A stretch of 64,000 nucleotides of DNA from Anaerolineae bacterium (GTDB lineage: Bacteria > Chloroflexota > Anaerolineae > Promineifilales > Promineifilaceae). The stretch lies in NCBI GenBank assembly GCA_023954475.1, contig JAMLHW010000007.1:1-64000 (forward strand), written 5' to 3'. This document shows, one piece after another, positions 23,527 to 32,773 of this stretch; within the stretch, counting starts at the first letter, position 1; every line of letters begins with the position of its first letter. A program made the position numbers and the translations under genes. The notes under the pieces are model-generated. The model had not been told where the DNA came from. It worked only from the letters and a program-made list of their open reading frames with translations, and searched no databases.

Positions 23527-23973
23527 TTAGCCCAACGCTTTCTTCAGCAGGGCGACGATCCGTTCTTCTTCGACAGCGGATAACTCCTTCAATGCATAAG
23601 CAGTCGGCCACATGGCACCGTCATCGAGATTCGCCACATCACTGAAACCCAATGTTGAGTACCTCGTCTTGAACTTGTCCGCACTTTGAAAGTGGCAGAC
23701 GACCTTACCGTCTTTGGCGTATGCCGGCATTCCATACCAGGTCTTTGGCCAGAGAGTCGGCGCAGCCTGCGTGATGATTGCATGGAGCCGCTCGGCTATG
23801 GTGCGATCCGGCTGCGACATTTCCGCAATCTTCGCCAGCACATCGCTCTCACCCGCAGCCCTATTCTTGGCGGCACGCGCTTCCGCTTTCAACTCTCGGG
23901 AGCGCTCTTGCATCGCAGCTTTTTCCGCATCCGTAAATCCCTTGGTCTGTTGCTTATCCGGCTCTGTACTCAT
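23527..23973 (-). CDS. DUF1801/YdhG-like protein
   Basis: 148 residues from ATG 23971-23973, preceded by GAGG with spacing 5; the longer frame to 24084 lacks a ribosome site. The first ~55 residues are a charged helix ([22 protein letters not shown]). The rest matches the DUF1801/YdhG fold: [25 protein letters not shown] and [11 protein letters not shown], read as motifs WYGMPAYA and LGFSD. Family members are small cytoplasmic proteins with proposed iron-chaperone roles in some bacteria; I make no firm functional claim. It is monocistronic. The gap to the IS (23414-23526) holds one TCGGCCGA copy at 23459. Confidence 0.7.
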   Translation of the reverse strand: MSTEPDKQQTKGFTDAEKAAMQERSRELKAEARAAKNRAAGESDVLAKIAEMSQPDRTIAERLHAIITQAAPTLWPKTWYGMPAYAKDGKVVCHFQSADKFKTRYSTLGFSDVANLDDGAMWPTAYALKELSAVEEERIVALLKKALG

Positions 23974-24267
23974 GGATACCTCTTTAATGTTCATTGATTG
24001 TCGTTGAAGCTGCATTTTAGCAACCCAAATTCGATATGATGCGATTTTAGAATATTTGTTCCATACGGTCAAGTTGTGAAGCACCTATTTTCACCGTTTC
24101 TCGAATCGTAAAACGACCATATCTATTTCCCGTATCGACCCGGCACTCACGTGTATATGCCCTTTGTATGAGCACTACCCTGCATGTGGGGCTTTTGCCC
24201 AGTGCAGCTATAATTGACACAATGTGATTTGTCGGCTTCGGCCGAATGTACACTGTGGAGGCAACTT

Positions 24268-25539
24268 TTGTCTGGAATACAACGCGCAACCGGCATGCAA
24301 GACACCTTGCCCGACGATTGGCCTTACTGGGACCTCGTCATGAACACGGCGACCCGCCTGGCTCGTGACTACGGCTTTGACCGCATCGACATTCCCATTC
24401 TCGAATACACCGAACTGTTCGAGCGCGGTGTCGGCACAGCATCCGATGTCTTTGTGCAAAAAGAAATGTACACCATCGCTGAGCCGAACGGCAAGGACCT
24501 TTCGCTGCGCCCCGAGTTCACAGCCGGAGTCACCCGCGCGTTCCTCGAAAATGGCATGGGCAGTTGGTCGCAGCCGGTAAAGTTGTTCATGTTTGGCCCC
24601 ATATTCCGGCGAGAACGACCGCAGGCAGGGCGTTATCGCCAACACAGCCAGTTCAACGCCGAGATTATGGGCGAAATGGACCCGGCGTCCGACATCGAAG
24701 TAATGATGTTGGCGATGAATCTGTACCGTGAGCTTGGCTACCGTGGTTTAGCCTTCCAGCTCAACAGCACCGGCTGCCGCGCATGTCGTCCGGCCTATGT
24801 CGCGAAGTTGTCCGCCTACCTGCGCCAATTCGAAGATCAACTAGGCGATGTCGATAAAGAACGCCTCGCCAAAAATCCACTGCGTGTCCTAGACAGCAAA
24901 GCGCCGGGTATGGATGAATTACTGGCTGATGCACCGCATCTCGTCGATCACTTGTGTGACGATTGCGCCGATCATTTTGGTGAACTGCGCCAGTTGCTCG
25001 ATGCGCTTGACCAGCGTTATACGGTGAATTTTCGATTGGTGCGTGGTCTCGACTACTACGAAAAAACAGTTTTTGAAGTGTGGGCCGAGGGCATCGGAGC
25101 GCAAGCGGCGCTCTGCGGCGGGGGTCGCTACGATTTGTCACCGGAAATCGGCGGGCATTCCGTTCCCAGCGTCGGTTTCGGTAGCGGTGTAGAGCGCATT
25201 ATTCTCGGCCTGAAAGAAGCTGGTATTGAGCCGCCGGCGGCAGTTGAGCCACCTGTCCTCATCGCCCATTTCGGCGGTGTAACCAAAGTGGCGGCAACCC
25301 AACTGGCGTTTCGTTTGCGTCACGCCGGTATCGGCACATGGGTTGCTTTTGCCAGCGGGCGACGCAGCATGAAAAGTCAGATGCGCGAAGCTGACAAACG
25401 GGCCGTGCGTTATGTGCTGGTACTCGGTGAATCGGAAATCGAAAAAGGCGTCATTGCTGTTCGGCCGATGCAGGGCGGCGAACAAACCATTGTCGATTCA
25501 ACACAGATTGTCACCTGGCTCAAAGAGGCCGGTTGCTAA
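24268..25539 (+). CDS. hisS: Histidyl-tRNA synthetase-type class II aminoacyl-tRNA synthetase
   Basis: 423 residues from TTG 24268-24270, chosen because GGAGG sits 6 bases upstream. Charges tRNA-His with histidine using ATP. Seen in order: TGMQDTLPDDWPYW, motif 2 with FRRERPQAGRYRQHSQFN, histidine-binding LVRGLDYYEKTVFEV and GGGRYD, motif 3 GFGSGVERII, and a C-terminal anticodon-binding alpha/beta domain. Length suits bacterial HisRS. HisZ is unlikely because the signature loops and anticodon domain are intact. The nadK gene begins 3 bases after the stop. No T-box leader is visible in the 24-kb upstream gap, which contains one TCGGCCGA copy just ahead of the ribosome site. Confidence 0.9.
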   Translation: MSGIQRATGMQDTLPDDWPYWDLVMNTATRLARDYGFDRIDIPILEYTELFERGVGTASDVFVQKEMYTIAEPNGKDLSLRPEFTAGVTRAFLENGMGSWSQPVKLFMFGPIFRRERPQAGRYRQHSQFNAEIMGEMDPASDIEVMMLAMNLYRELGYRGLAFQLNSTGCRACRPAYVAKLSAYLRQFEDQLGDVDKERLAKNPLRVLDSKAPGMDELLADAPHLVDHLCDDCADHFGELRQLLDALDQRYTVNFRLVRGLDYYEKTVFEVWAEGIGAQAALCGGGRYDLSPEIGGHSVPSVGFGSGVERIILGLKEAGIEPPAAVEPPVLIAHFGGVTKVAATQLAFRLRHAGIGTWVAFASGRRSMKSQMREADKRAVRYVLVLGESEIEKGVIAVRPMQGGEQTIVDSTQIVTWLKEAGC

Positions 25540-25542
25540 ACG

Positions 25543-26391
25543 ATGATCGGCATCTTGCGCCACCCACACATTCCGGCCTCACACCCGCTGGCTGACGAAA
25601 TCGGCCGATGGCTGACAGAACGCGATTGTGTTGTATGGCACGGATCGGTGTGGGATTCGGCCGATGTCAAAGCACATATCGCCAATCTCTCACTGCTAAT
25701 CGTTTTAGGCGGCGACGGCTCCATTCTGCGCGGCGCACGCATAGCTGCACCATCCGACGTGCCCGTTTTCAGCGTTAATTTGGGCAAAGTCGGCTTTTTA
25801 AGCGAAGCCTCACCAGATGATTGGCAACGTCGGCTCACAGCCTATTTACACGATGAACATTGGCTGGAATCACGCCTGATGCTGCAAGGGCAAATCAATC
25901 GACACAATACAGAGATCGAAGTCCTTGGCGCACTCAACGAAGTCGTCATCGGGCGGGGACGGCAGGCCCGGTTGATCACCACCGATTTGTATATCAACGA
26001 TGATTATGTCACGACGTACACCTGCGACGGCTTGATCATCGCGACCCCAACCGGCTCCACGGCATACTCGCTGGCAGCGGGCGGCCCCATTTTGCCGCCA
26101 CGGCTGGAAAATTTTCTGATCAATCCGGTTGCACCACATCTAAGCCTCAATCGGGCAATCATTTTGCCCGGCGACGCCGTCGTGCGTGTCGTATTGAGCA
26201 TGGATCACGAAGCATCGCTGACCGTAGACGGGCAAGAAGCAGTCTCGTTGGCCGACGGCGATAACATCACAATTATCAAGGCGCCGTTTCAGGCACATTT
26301 CGTACGTGCCGGAGATGACAGCTATTTCTACCGGCGGTTGATGGGTAACCTTGGCCTGGACGGTAAGCGCTCATTTAGAAGCGACTTGTAA
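25543..26391 (+). CDS. nadK: NAD kinase
   Basis: 282 residues. Phosphorylates NAD to NADP. The GGDGS motif (VLGGDGSILRGAR) and the conserved TPTGSTAYSLAAGGPI are both present, followed by PHLSLNRAIILPGD. The length is typical. It starts 3 bases after hisS, so the two are co-transcribed. The N-terminus carries two TCGGCCGA copies (25601, 25657). Confidence 0.93.
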   Translation: MIGILRHPHIPASHPLADEIGRWLTERDCVVWHGSVWDSADVKAHIANLSLLIVLGGDGSILRGARIAAPSDVPVFSVNLGKVGFLSEASPDDWQRRLTAYLHDEHWLESRLMLQGQINRHNTEIEVLGALNEVVIGRGRQARLITTDLYINDDYVTTYTCDGLIIATPTGSTAYSLAAGGPILPPRLENFLINPVAPHLSLNRAIILPGDAVVRVVLSMDHEASLTVDGQEAVSLADGDNITIIKAPFQAHFVRAGDDSYFYRRLMGNLGLDGKRSFRSDL

Positions 26392-26524
26392 CGCATCGCT
26401 GCCGACGCAATGTATATGTCGCTGTGGTATGGTAGACGTTCGCGAAAACCCAAACCAATAGGTTTTCAGCAGGGAATCGGATTATTGGGTAGCAATTTAC
26501 TACCGGGCAAGGATATTAAAATCA

Positions 26525-27568
26525 ATGGCTAGAAAATATACGGCACGCGTGCGCACACAGTTAAGACAGGCGCAACGCGTAGAACGCAACAATAAACTAT
26601 CAGCAGCAGAAGGATTGTACCGTGAGATCTTGCAGGAGAATCCGGAAGTGGCGGAAGCGTGGGTTGGTTTGGGGAATGTGACCAAAGATTCGGCCGAAAA
26701 AGAAATGGCCTATCGCAAGTGCCTCGAAATCGATCCCGATAACAACGTTGCCCGACGTGCACTGGGCATGGAACCGGTCGCCACAAAGGCAGAGCCGCCG
26801 CCCAAAGCAGAGCCGGCTAGCGAACCGGCTACAGTGGACACTAAAACGTCAAAAGCAGCAGTGACGCCCAATAAGGTCAAGGAATCGCGTACAACTTCTG
26901 CGGGAGCAGCAGCAGTCGCTGCCACACAATCAACTGCACCGACAAGTGACAAACAACCGCCCGCTGTCCAGACAAAACAACCCGAAGCAGCAGAGACAAC
27001 ACAAAAAACGACACGTCCCGAGAAATTCGAGGTTGTGTCACCGAATCAGGCAACTGCAGATGTAGCCACTGTCGATGCCGACACGGTTGACGAGATATTG
27101 TTTTGCAAGAATCACGCCGATCGCGAGACAACACTGCGCTGCTACCGTTGTAACGAACCAATTTGCATGTCGTGTGCCAAACGCACCTCGGTCGGCTATC
27201 TCTGCCCACAATGTGTTTACGAAGCTGAAGAAAAATTCTTCTCCGCCACCAAACTCGATTACATCATCGGTGGCGCCATTGCGTTGGTATTGTCCGGCAT
27301 TGCGGCGTGGTTTGCGTCCATTTTGGGCTTTTGGGTTATTTTTGTCGCCGCCGCTGTCGGCACACTGATTGGTACAGCAACATTTTATGCGGTGGGCCGC
27401 AGACGCGGTCGCTATCTGCCACAAACAGTCGCCGCCATGGTCGTTATCGGCGTTGCGCCGGCTATTCTGGGCAGTCTCGTGTTTAGTTTAGGCTCATTCA
27501 GCGCAGTCTGGCTCATCGTCTACGTTGTGCTGGCAACTTCTTCAGCGTATTATCGCATGCGCTATTGA
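26525..27568 (+). CDS. TPR + zinc-binding B-box + membrane protein
   Basis: 347 residues. Residues ~10-80 hold two TPR-like helix pairs (AEGLYREILQENPEVAEAWVGLGNV, seen as AEGLYREIL and AWVGLGNV, and YRKCLEIDPDNNVARRALG). A Pro/Ala/Thr-rich linker spans ~85-185. A cysteine-rich B-box-like zinc domain at about 190-230 reads CKNHADRETTLRCYRC, CMSCAKR and CPQC. Three or four transmembrane helices end the protein. It is alone, upstream of recN, with a 133-base gap on its left. Predicted to display a cytoplasmic scaffold at the membrane; the role is unknown. Confidence 0.6.
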   Translation: MARKYTARVRTQLRQAQRVERNNKLSAAEGLYREILQENPEVAEAWVGLGNVTKDSAEKEMAYRKCLEIDPDNNVARRALGMEPVATKAEPPPKAEPASEPATVDTKTSKAAVTPNKVKESRTTSAGAAAVAATQSTAPTSDKQPPAVQTKQPEAAETTQKTTRPEKFEVVSPNQATADVATVDADTVDEILFCKNHADRETTLRCYRCNEPICMSCAKRTSVGYLCPQCVYEAEEKFFSATKLDYIIGGAIALVLSGIAAWFASILGFWVIFVAAAVGTLIGTATFYAVGRRRGRYLPQTVAAMVVIGVAPAILGSLVFSLGSFSAVWLIVYVVLATSSAYYRMRY

Positions 27569-27614
27569 CAAAATACGCCTCCCGACTGATATTTATGCTA
27601 GGCAAAGGCTTACA

Positions 27615-27646
27615 AACCGAGTTTTTCAGAAAAAACTCGGTTTTTA
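27615..27646 (+). terminator. Intrinsic terminator after the TPR/B-box gene
   Basis: AACCGAGTTTTT and AAAAAACTCGGTT form a long perfect stem with a tiny loop, followed by TTTTT. It lies 47 bases after the stop of the preceding gene and before recN. Confidence 0.8.
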
Positions 27647-27677
27647 GATTCCAACAAGCAACAATTACTGACCAATC

Positions 27678-29420
27678 GTGTTAGCCGAGCTTTATATACG
27701 CAACTTCGCCATCATTGACGATTTACGCCTGACTTTTCACAACGGTTTCAATGTATTGACCGGGGAAACGGGTGCAGGGAAATCGATTATCCTCGACGCT
27801 GTCATGCTGGTCCTGGGTGAGCGTGCCGACAAATCGATGGTGCGCGCCGGGTGTGATCGCGCTTATGTTGAAGCCCAATTTACGCTTTCGGCCGAAATCC
27901 AGCTCGCCATCCAACCGCTCCTCACAGAAGAAGGCCTCGAAGGTGATGAAGACGACATCATTGTCATCGGGCGTGAAATACGAGCCAACGGGCGCAGTCT
28001 GGGACGCATCAACGGCGTTTCCGTCAACACCAAACTGCTACAAGAGATCGGCGACTATCTGGTTGATATTCACGGCCAGGGATCGCACCTGAGCCTGCTC
28101 AAACCCAAATCCCATCTGCCATTGCTCGACGGCTATGCACAACTGGATAGCGTTCGCGACGCATTAGGGCGTGAGGTTGCCGAATTGCGCACATTGCAAC
28201 GCGAGTTGGCCTCACTGCGACAAGACGAACGCGCCATCGCACAGCGCGTCGAGATGCTGACCTATCAAATCGAAGAGATTAGTGCAGCGGCGCTGACGCC
28301 GGGTGAAGATGACGAGTTGCTGGCTGAGCGCAAACGGCTGGCCAATGCGGAGCAACTGATGCGCTATTCGGCCGAAGCAGTAGCCCTGCTGCAAGGATTC
28401 GATGACGATGCCCCATCGGCTGTCGATCTCATCGGACAGGCAGAACGTGCCCTGGCCCAACTGGCCCGTTTCGACGGCACACAAAATGAACTTCTGGCCC
28501 GTTTGCAAGGTCTTGCGTCTGAGCTGGACGAATTAACAGTTGAAGTCGCCAATTACCGCGACGCTCTGGAATTCAACACAGATCGCCTCAACCAAGTTGA
28601 AGAACGCATCGAGCTGATAAACCGGCTCAAGCGCAAATACAATGGGTCTATTGAGGCGATCAATGCGTATGGCGCTGATGCATCGGCCGAATTGCAGTCA
28701 ATTGAAAACAGCGAAGCGCGTATGCTGGTGCTGGAAGCCGAAATCGACAAACGCCTACGCACCATTGGTAAACATGCCGCTGCTTTGTCGCAAAAGCGGC
28801 ACGTTTCGGCCGAAAAACTGGCACGAGCCATCGAACAGGAGTTAGGCGATCTCAACATGACGGCGCGGTTTAGCGTCGATTTTGCCACCGTGCCTGATCC
28901 GGAAGGCGCGTTTGTGGGAGATGAACGGCTCGCTTTTGATGCTACTGGCATCGATCGCGTCGAGTTTTTACTCAGTACCAATCCCGGTGAGCCGCTCAAA
29001 CCGATGGCTAAAGTTGCCAGTGGTGGTGAAACGGCACGGCTCATGCTGGCATTAAAAACGGCGCTGGCGCGTGTCGATGCCACGCCAACCCTCATCTTCG
29101 ACGAGATCGACCAGGGTATCGGCGGTCGTATCGGCGATACAGTTGGGCGCAAATTGTGGCTTTTGGCAACGGTCGGAAACCATCAGGTTGTCGTCGTGAC
29201 CCATTTGCCGCAAATGGCAGGCTACGGCGATGTTCACTACCATGTCAGCAAGCGGGTCGAGGACAACCGCACCAAAACCCATGTCGATCAGCTCGGTTAC
29301 GATGCGCGTGTGACTGAATTGGCAGCAATGCTGGGCACAAAGGGCGAACACGCACGCGGTGGTGCCGCCGATATTTTGCGCAATGCGGATGCGGTCAAGC
29401 AACGCATTGCGGAGAGTTAA
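27678..29420 (+). CDS. recN: DNA repair protein RecN
   Basis: 580 residues from GTG 27678. RecN is an SMC-like ATPase that acts at DNA double-strand breaks. N-terminal MLAELYIRNFAIIDDL and Walker A GETGAGKS, a central coiled-coil region of about 300 residues, then the C-terminal LASGGETARLMLALK-type signature (here VASGGETARLMLALK), Walker B LIFDEIDQGIGG and VVTHLPQMA. Length is typical. Four TCGGCCGA copies lie in the gene, all read as Ser-Ala-Glu. The ribosome site is weak, so an internal start cannot be excluded, but the conserved N-terminus supports this one. Confidence 0.93.
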   Translation: MLAELYIRNFAIIDDLRLTFHNGFNVLTGETGAGKSIILDAVMLVLGERADKSMVRAGCDRAYVEAQFTLSAEIQLAIQPLLTEEGLEGDEDDIIVIGREIRANGRSLGRINGVSVNTKLLQEIGDYLVDIHGQGSHLSLLKPKSHLPLLDGYAQLDSVRDALGREVAELRTLQRELASLRQDERAIAQRVEMLTYQIEEISAAALTPGEDDELLAERKRLANAEQLMRYSAEAVALLQGFDDDAPSAVDLIGQAERALAQLARFDGTQNELLARLQGLASELDELTVEVANYRDALEFNTDRLNQVEERIELINRLKRKYNGSIEAINAYGADASAELQSIENSEARMLVLEAEIDKRLRTIGKHAAALSQKRHVSAEKLARAIEQELGDLNMTARFSVDFATVPDPEGAFVGDERLAFDATGIDRVEFLLSTNPGEPLKPMAKVASGGETARLMLALKTALARVDATPTLIFDEIDQGIGGRIGDTVGRKLWLLATVGNHQVVVVTHLPQMAGYGDVHYHVSKRVEDNRTKTHVDQLGYDARVTELAAMLGTKGEHARGGAADILRNADAVKQRIAES

Positions 29421-29472
29421 TAATCAGGGCGACAGACACCGCTCCAGTGGCTGTCATCTGATTTGTGGTTCG

Positions 29473-30765
29473 TCAATCCCCGAAAATGTCAAATGATTCG
29501 GCCGAAAATGGCGCTTGAGGTACTACCAGCGTCCTCGACATAACGCCGCCTAAAAAGACATGGTCTGCCTTGACAGCGTGCAATACGGTTAACGTGTATT
29601 CGCCTGCTCCGCTCGATGGTATCAACCACTGTACCCGGCCTCTATTATTCGTGACACCGCTTACCGGCAATGACGATCCGTCCGGCAATGTCCATTCGGC
29701 CGAAACAGTTACTCCCGGTGCGGGACTGCCATTTTGTTCCACTATGATTATCCGGCCACCAATATTGGCACCGCCGGAAAGCACGCCCATTTGGATGCGT
29801 GACGAACGCAAGAACAAATCCGTTTCAAACGCGAAATAGAAATCATCGGCAAAAATATATTTGGCGTCTTCCTGCACCCCTTCCATCTCACGGAACTCGA
29901 ACTGATCAAAGCCAGTCGGTGTGATGACGCCGACAAACTGATATTGTGTACCGAGGACAATGCCAAAATCAATGGGGGCGTTCATGTTCCCGTCCAGAAA
30001 CAGGTTAATGCTTGCAAACGGTGTATTGGTTTCAACCCAGCCACCGACTGCTACCATTCTGCCATCCCCAAAGCCACGCCAGCCGTCTCCACAATTCCCC
30101 GGAATGTTACAATTCTCACCAGTCAAATAACTGCCATGAGGCAGCGTAAAAAAGCCCCATTGACCGCGTCGGGCTGGCCCTTCTCCGGTCGTGACCTCGC
30201 CTTGGTCATTATTGGCTGTCCACGTGATGCCCTGATTGAAAACAGTCGGCGCAGTGTATTCGCCGCCGACAATTGTCGTGCGCACATCGCCCCACACGGC
30301 ATCATCCTCAAACCCTTCAGTGAAAGGCGTATACCCTGCCGCCACCAAATCATTCAGGAACGTGGCCTGATCGGTGTACGTGGAAATGCCAAGTGTCCCT
30401 GTGACGATGAACGTAATGGTGGCTTCATTGCTATCGGCCGAACCGTCATTGGCGACATACGTAAACGTATCAGTTCCGATAAACGCCGGAGCCGGCTCGT
30501 ATTCAAACGAACCGTCATCATTGAGCACAAGCAATCCATCAGCTTGCGAACTGTCCACCAAAATAGCTGTCAACGGATCGCCGTCCGGATCGCTGTCGTT
30601 GCCCAACACACCCGGTGCATCGACGCTCAGTGCATCGTCGGGCGCTGTATGATACAAGTCATCAACGGCAACCGGGGGCGCGGCTGCATAGGCCATTGCG
30701 CCAAAAGCGACCAATCCCAATGTGACTAATAACCAACTCAATACGCTTCGTCTATATCTCATCAT
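29473..30765 (-). CDS. Secreted protein with cadherin-like (Big_9/VCBS) domain
   Basis: 430 residues from ATG 30763-30765 (GAGG 9 bases upstream). Signal peptide ends AYAAA. Residues ~30-125 are a cadherin-like domain: PVAVDDLYHTAPDDALSV, LGNDSDPDGDPLTAILV, LNDDGSFEYEPAPAFIGTDTFTYVANDGS (read as DGSFEYEP and DTFTYVAND). The middle (residues 140-330) looks like a jelly-roll with WTANNDQGEV and VGGWVETNTPFASINLF. The C-terminal part resembles an immunoglobulin-like Big_1 unit (VIVEQNGSPAPGVTVSAEWTLPDG in the family manner). It is an exported adhesive or matrix protein. Convergent with recN. Confidence 0.6.
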   Translation of the reverse strand: MMRYRRSVLSWLLVTLGLVAFGAMAYAAAPPVAVDDLYHTAPDDALSVDAPGVLGNDSDPDGDPLTAILVDSSQADGLLVLNDDGSFEYEPAPAFIGTDTFTYVANDGSADSNEATITFIVTGTLGISTYTDQATFLNDLVAAGYTPFTEGFEDDAVWGDVRTTIVGGEYTAPTVFNQGITWTANNDQGEVTTGEGPARRGQWGFFTLPHGSYLTGENCNIPGNCGDGWRGFGDGRMVAVGGWVETNTPFASINLFLDGNMNAPIDFGIVLGTQYQFVGVITPTGFDQFEFREMEGVQEDAKYIFADDFYFAFETDLFLRSSRIQMGVLSGGANIGGRIIIVEQNGSPAPGVTVSAEWTLPDGSSLPVSGVTNNRGRVQWLIPSSGAGEYTLTVLHAVKADHVFLGGVMSRTLVVPQAPFSAESFDIFGD

Positions 30766-30800
30766 GGCTGCATTCCTCAAACCTATACCTATCAATACGC

Positions 30801-30886
30801 CTAGTCGTCTTCGTCCGGCTCGTCGTCCTCATCCGGTTCATCATCGTCATCCGGTTCATCGTTTTCATCCGGCTCGTCGTCACCTG
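30801..30886. repeat. Asp/Glu/Pro-coding tandem repeat
   Basis: Imperfect 15-18 base units (cgtcctcatccggttcat and variants) encode repeated DEPDEDD at the end of the acidic protein. The tract is in frame and likely slippage-prone. Confidence 0.7.
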
Positions 30887-31994
30887 AGTGTGAAGAACTG
30901 TCACTATCGTCTTCGCTGTCGTCGTTCTCATCGGCCGAATCATCGCTGTCCTCGTTGTCGGCGGCGTCATTTTCTTCCTGACTGTCATCGTCACCGGTTG
31001 CGGCTTCGTTGTCCCTGTCATCCCTTGCATCGTGGTCGGCATCTTCTGCTTCAGTCTCATCGGCATCTTCGGTATCATCGGCCGAATCGTTATCTTCAGC
31101 ATCGTCACCACGTCCTGGCCCGGAATGATCATCCGCTTCGTCATCGTCGTCACTCTCGTCCGGCCTGTCAGTGGCGTTACCGGGACCGCTGTTATCACGG
31201 CTGTCATCGGCCGAATCATCGGCTTCGGGCGTGTTTTCGATGAGTGCACCCGGGTCTTCGTCAACGCCATTTACCGGTGTCGGCTGCAACTCACGCAGGG
31301 GTGTGTGGCTGTCTTCATCTTCCTCAGGACCATCTTCGATCTCGACTTTGACTGCAAACAACACATCGTTGCGCGTCACACCTTCGATTTCAGCATGCTG
31401 ACCAACGGATGGCTGCCCTTCGATACGGGTATCGGCCGAAATCACCACTGTGATGCCATCGACAGTCCATTCGCCGTCACGGATCGACTCGATCTCGCCA
31501 ATATACTCCGCCTCTTCCTCGCGCCCGATGCGCAGTAGTTGCTGAACTTCCTTAACCCGTTCCGCCTCCAGCTCCGATTTCAGGGCGGTGGGATTTGCAG
31601 TCAATGATAACCGGACATCTTCTGTCGTGCGTTTGAGACGGTAGAGTGGGTCGCCCGGCAGCGAATCGGCCGAAACTCGCACGACGCCCAATGACGCCAC
31701 CAGCAACACGACAACAATGCCAAATGCAACGGCAAACCGACGCACCCAACTGCCGGTACGTCCTGTCGAGCCATTTTTGAGCACCGCCGCTTGCGCCAGA
31801 AACACATCGGCCGATAATGCTTGTGCGGTTGGTGATGGTTCAGCAGCCAATGTCTGCAATCTGGTTGTCAGCTGCAGAATCGGCCGAATTGCTGCTGCTT
31901 CAGCCGGGTGGCGGGCGATAATCTCTTCCAGCGCGACGCCCGCTTCTAATTCATCGAGACACGCAATGAGAAGCGCTTCCATGTCCACGTTCAT
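30801..31994 (-). CDS. DUF5667-type membrane protein with very acidic C-terminal tail
   Basis: 397 residues. A cytoplasmic N-terminus (LIACLDELEAGVALEEIIARHP) carries the anti-sigma-like helical start usual in this pairing. One transmembrane helix follows (FAVAFGIVVVLLVASLGVV), then a DUF5667 region (DSLPGDPLYRLKRTTEDVRLSLT), a short DUF5666-like beta domain (DGITVVISADTRIEG), and a C-terminal half made almost wholly of Asp, Glu, Ser and Asn ending in EPDEDDEPDEDD. Its start overlaps the ECF sigma stop by ATGA, so the two are coupled. It probably controls the sigma factor and could sense cations or polycations outside; the sensing idea is an inference. Seven TCGGCCGA copies lie in the gene. 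Confidence 0.7.
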   Translation of the reverse strand: MNVDMEALLIACLDELEAGVALEEIIARHPAEAAAIRPILQLTTRLQTLAAEPSPTAQALSADVFLAQAAVLKNGSTGRTGSWVRRFAVAFGIVVVLLVASLGVVRVSADSLPGDPLYRLKRTTEDVRLSLTANPTALKSELEAERVKEVQQLLRIGREEEAEYIGEIESIRDGEWTVDGITVVISADTRIEGQPSVGQHAEIEGVTRNDVLFAVKVEIEDGPEEDEDSHTPLRELQPTPVNGVDEDPGALIENTPEADDSADDSRDNSGPGNATDRPDESDDDDEADDHSGPGRGDDAEDNDSADDTEDADETEAEDADHDARDDRDNEAATGDDDSQEENDAADNEDSDDSADENDDSEDDSDSSSHSGDDEPDENDEPDDDDEPDEDDEPDEDD

Positions 31995-32536
31995 CCGTTC
32001 ACATCCTGTGCAGCGAGTTGTTGTGCCAGTGCCGCCACTGCACGTAATTGCAATTGCTTGACGGCACCTTCACTCTTCTGCAAGAAATCGGCAACCTGTT
32101 TGATGGGCATACCTGCTCCAAAACGCAGCGCCAATACTGTCTGTTGATCGTCGGTCAGGTTGGGTATCACGGCGTGCAATGATTCGGCCGAAAGGTTCTG
32201 CGCTACGATCTCCTCCGGCAACGCATCACTTGAAGTTACCCGTTCATCCAACATGATTTCGTCCGTTTTTCCCATTTTGCGGTAATGATCGACTACCACA
32301 CGCGCTGCGACGCCGTACAACCAACCGCGAATCGTATTTTGCGGCGCATGTTTGTCGCGCAGCGCGTTGAGCAGGCGCAGAAATACCTCACTGGTTAAAT
32401 CCTCCGCAACCATGGAATCCGACACACGGAAACTGATGTAACGGTACAGTGGTGGATAATAAAGTCTGTGTATTTCTGCCAGCGCATCCTGGTCGAGGCG
32501 TCTTGCTCGTGCCAGCAGTTGCAAATCGTCTTGCAC
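31991..32536 (-). CDS. ECF-type RNA polymerase sigma factor
   Basis: 181 residues from GTG 32534-32536. Region 2 reads YPPLYRYISFRVSDSMVAEDLTSEVFLRLL (motifs YRYISFRV and AEDLTSEVFLRLL) and NTIRGWLYGVAARVVVDHYRK. Region 4 reads LTDDQQTVLALRFGAGMPIKQVADFL and SEGAVKQLQLRAVAAL. No extra domains. The sigma factor directs RNA polymerase to stress-type promoters and is probably held by the coupled membrane partner. The divergent gap to 32773 should contain its own promoter, but I do not see a convincing motif. Confidence 0.88.
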   Translation of the reverse strand: MQDDLQLLARARRLDQDALAEIHRLYYPPLYRYISFRVSDSMVAEDLTSEVFLRLLNALRDKHAPQNTIRGWLYGVAARVVVDHYRKMGKTDEIMLDERVTSSDALPEEIVAQNLSAESLHAVIPNLTDDQQTVLALRFGAGMPIKQVADFLQKSEGAVKQLQLRAVAALAQQLAAQDVNG

Positions 32537-32773
32537 AGGTGATTCTCGTTGTTTCGATGTTACAGCCCTTATCTCCCGCCAAGTGTGCCACGATTGTCCA
32601 ACTTATTCCAATGTGACCGATTTCATTCATAAGGTCGTCATGTAGCTCAAAAAGTTACGCGACAGCTTCAGACAGGTTTTCAGAATTATCGCAGATTCCA
32701 CACAACAGTATCCTGAAGAGATACGCATTCTCTCTTTCATAGTTTGTGCCTTTGCGATAAATTACACGGCATT

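Noticed and set aside
24085-24267. T-box riboswitch ahead of hisS
   Set aside because: No stem I specifier, T-box core sequence or terminator hairpin could be seen.
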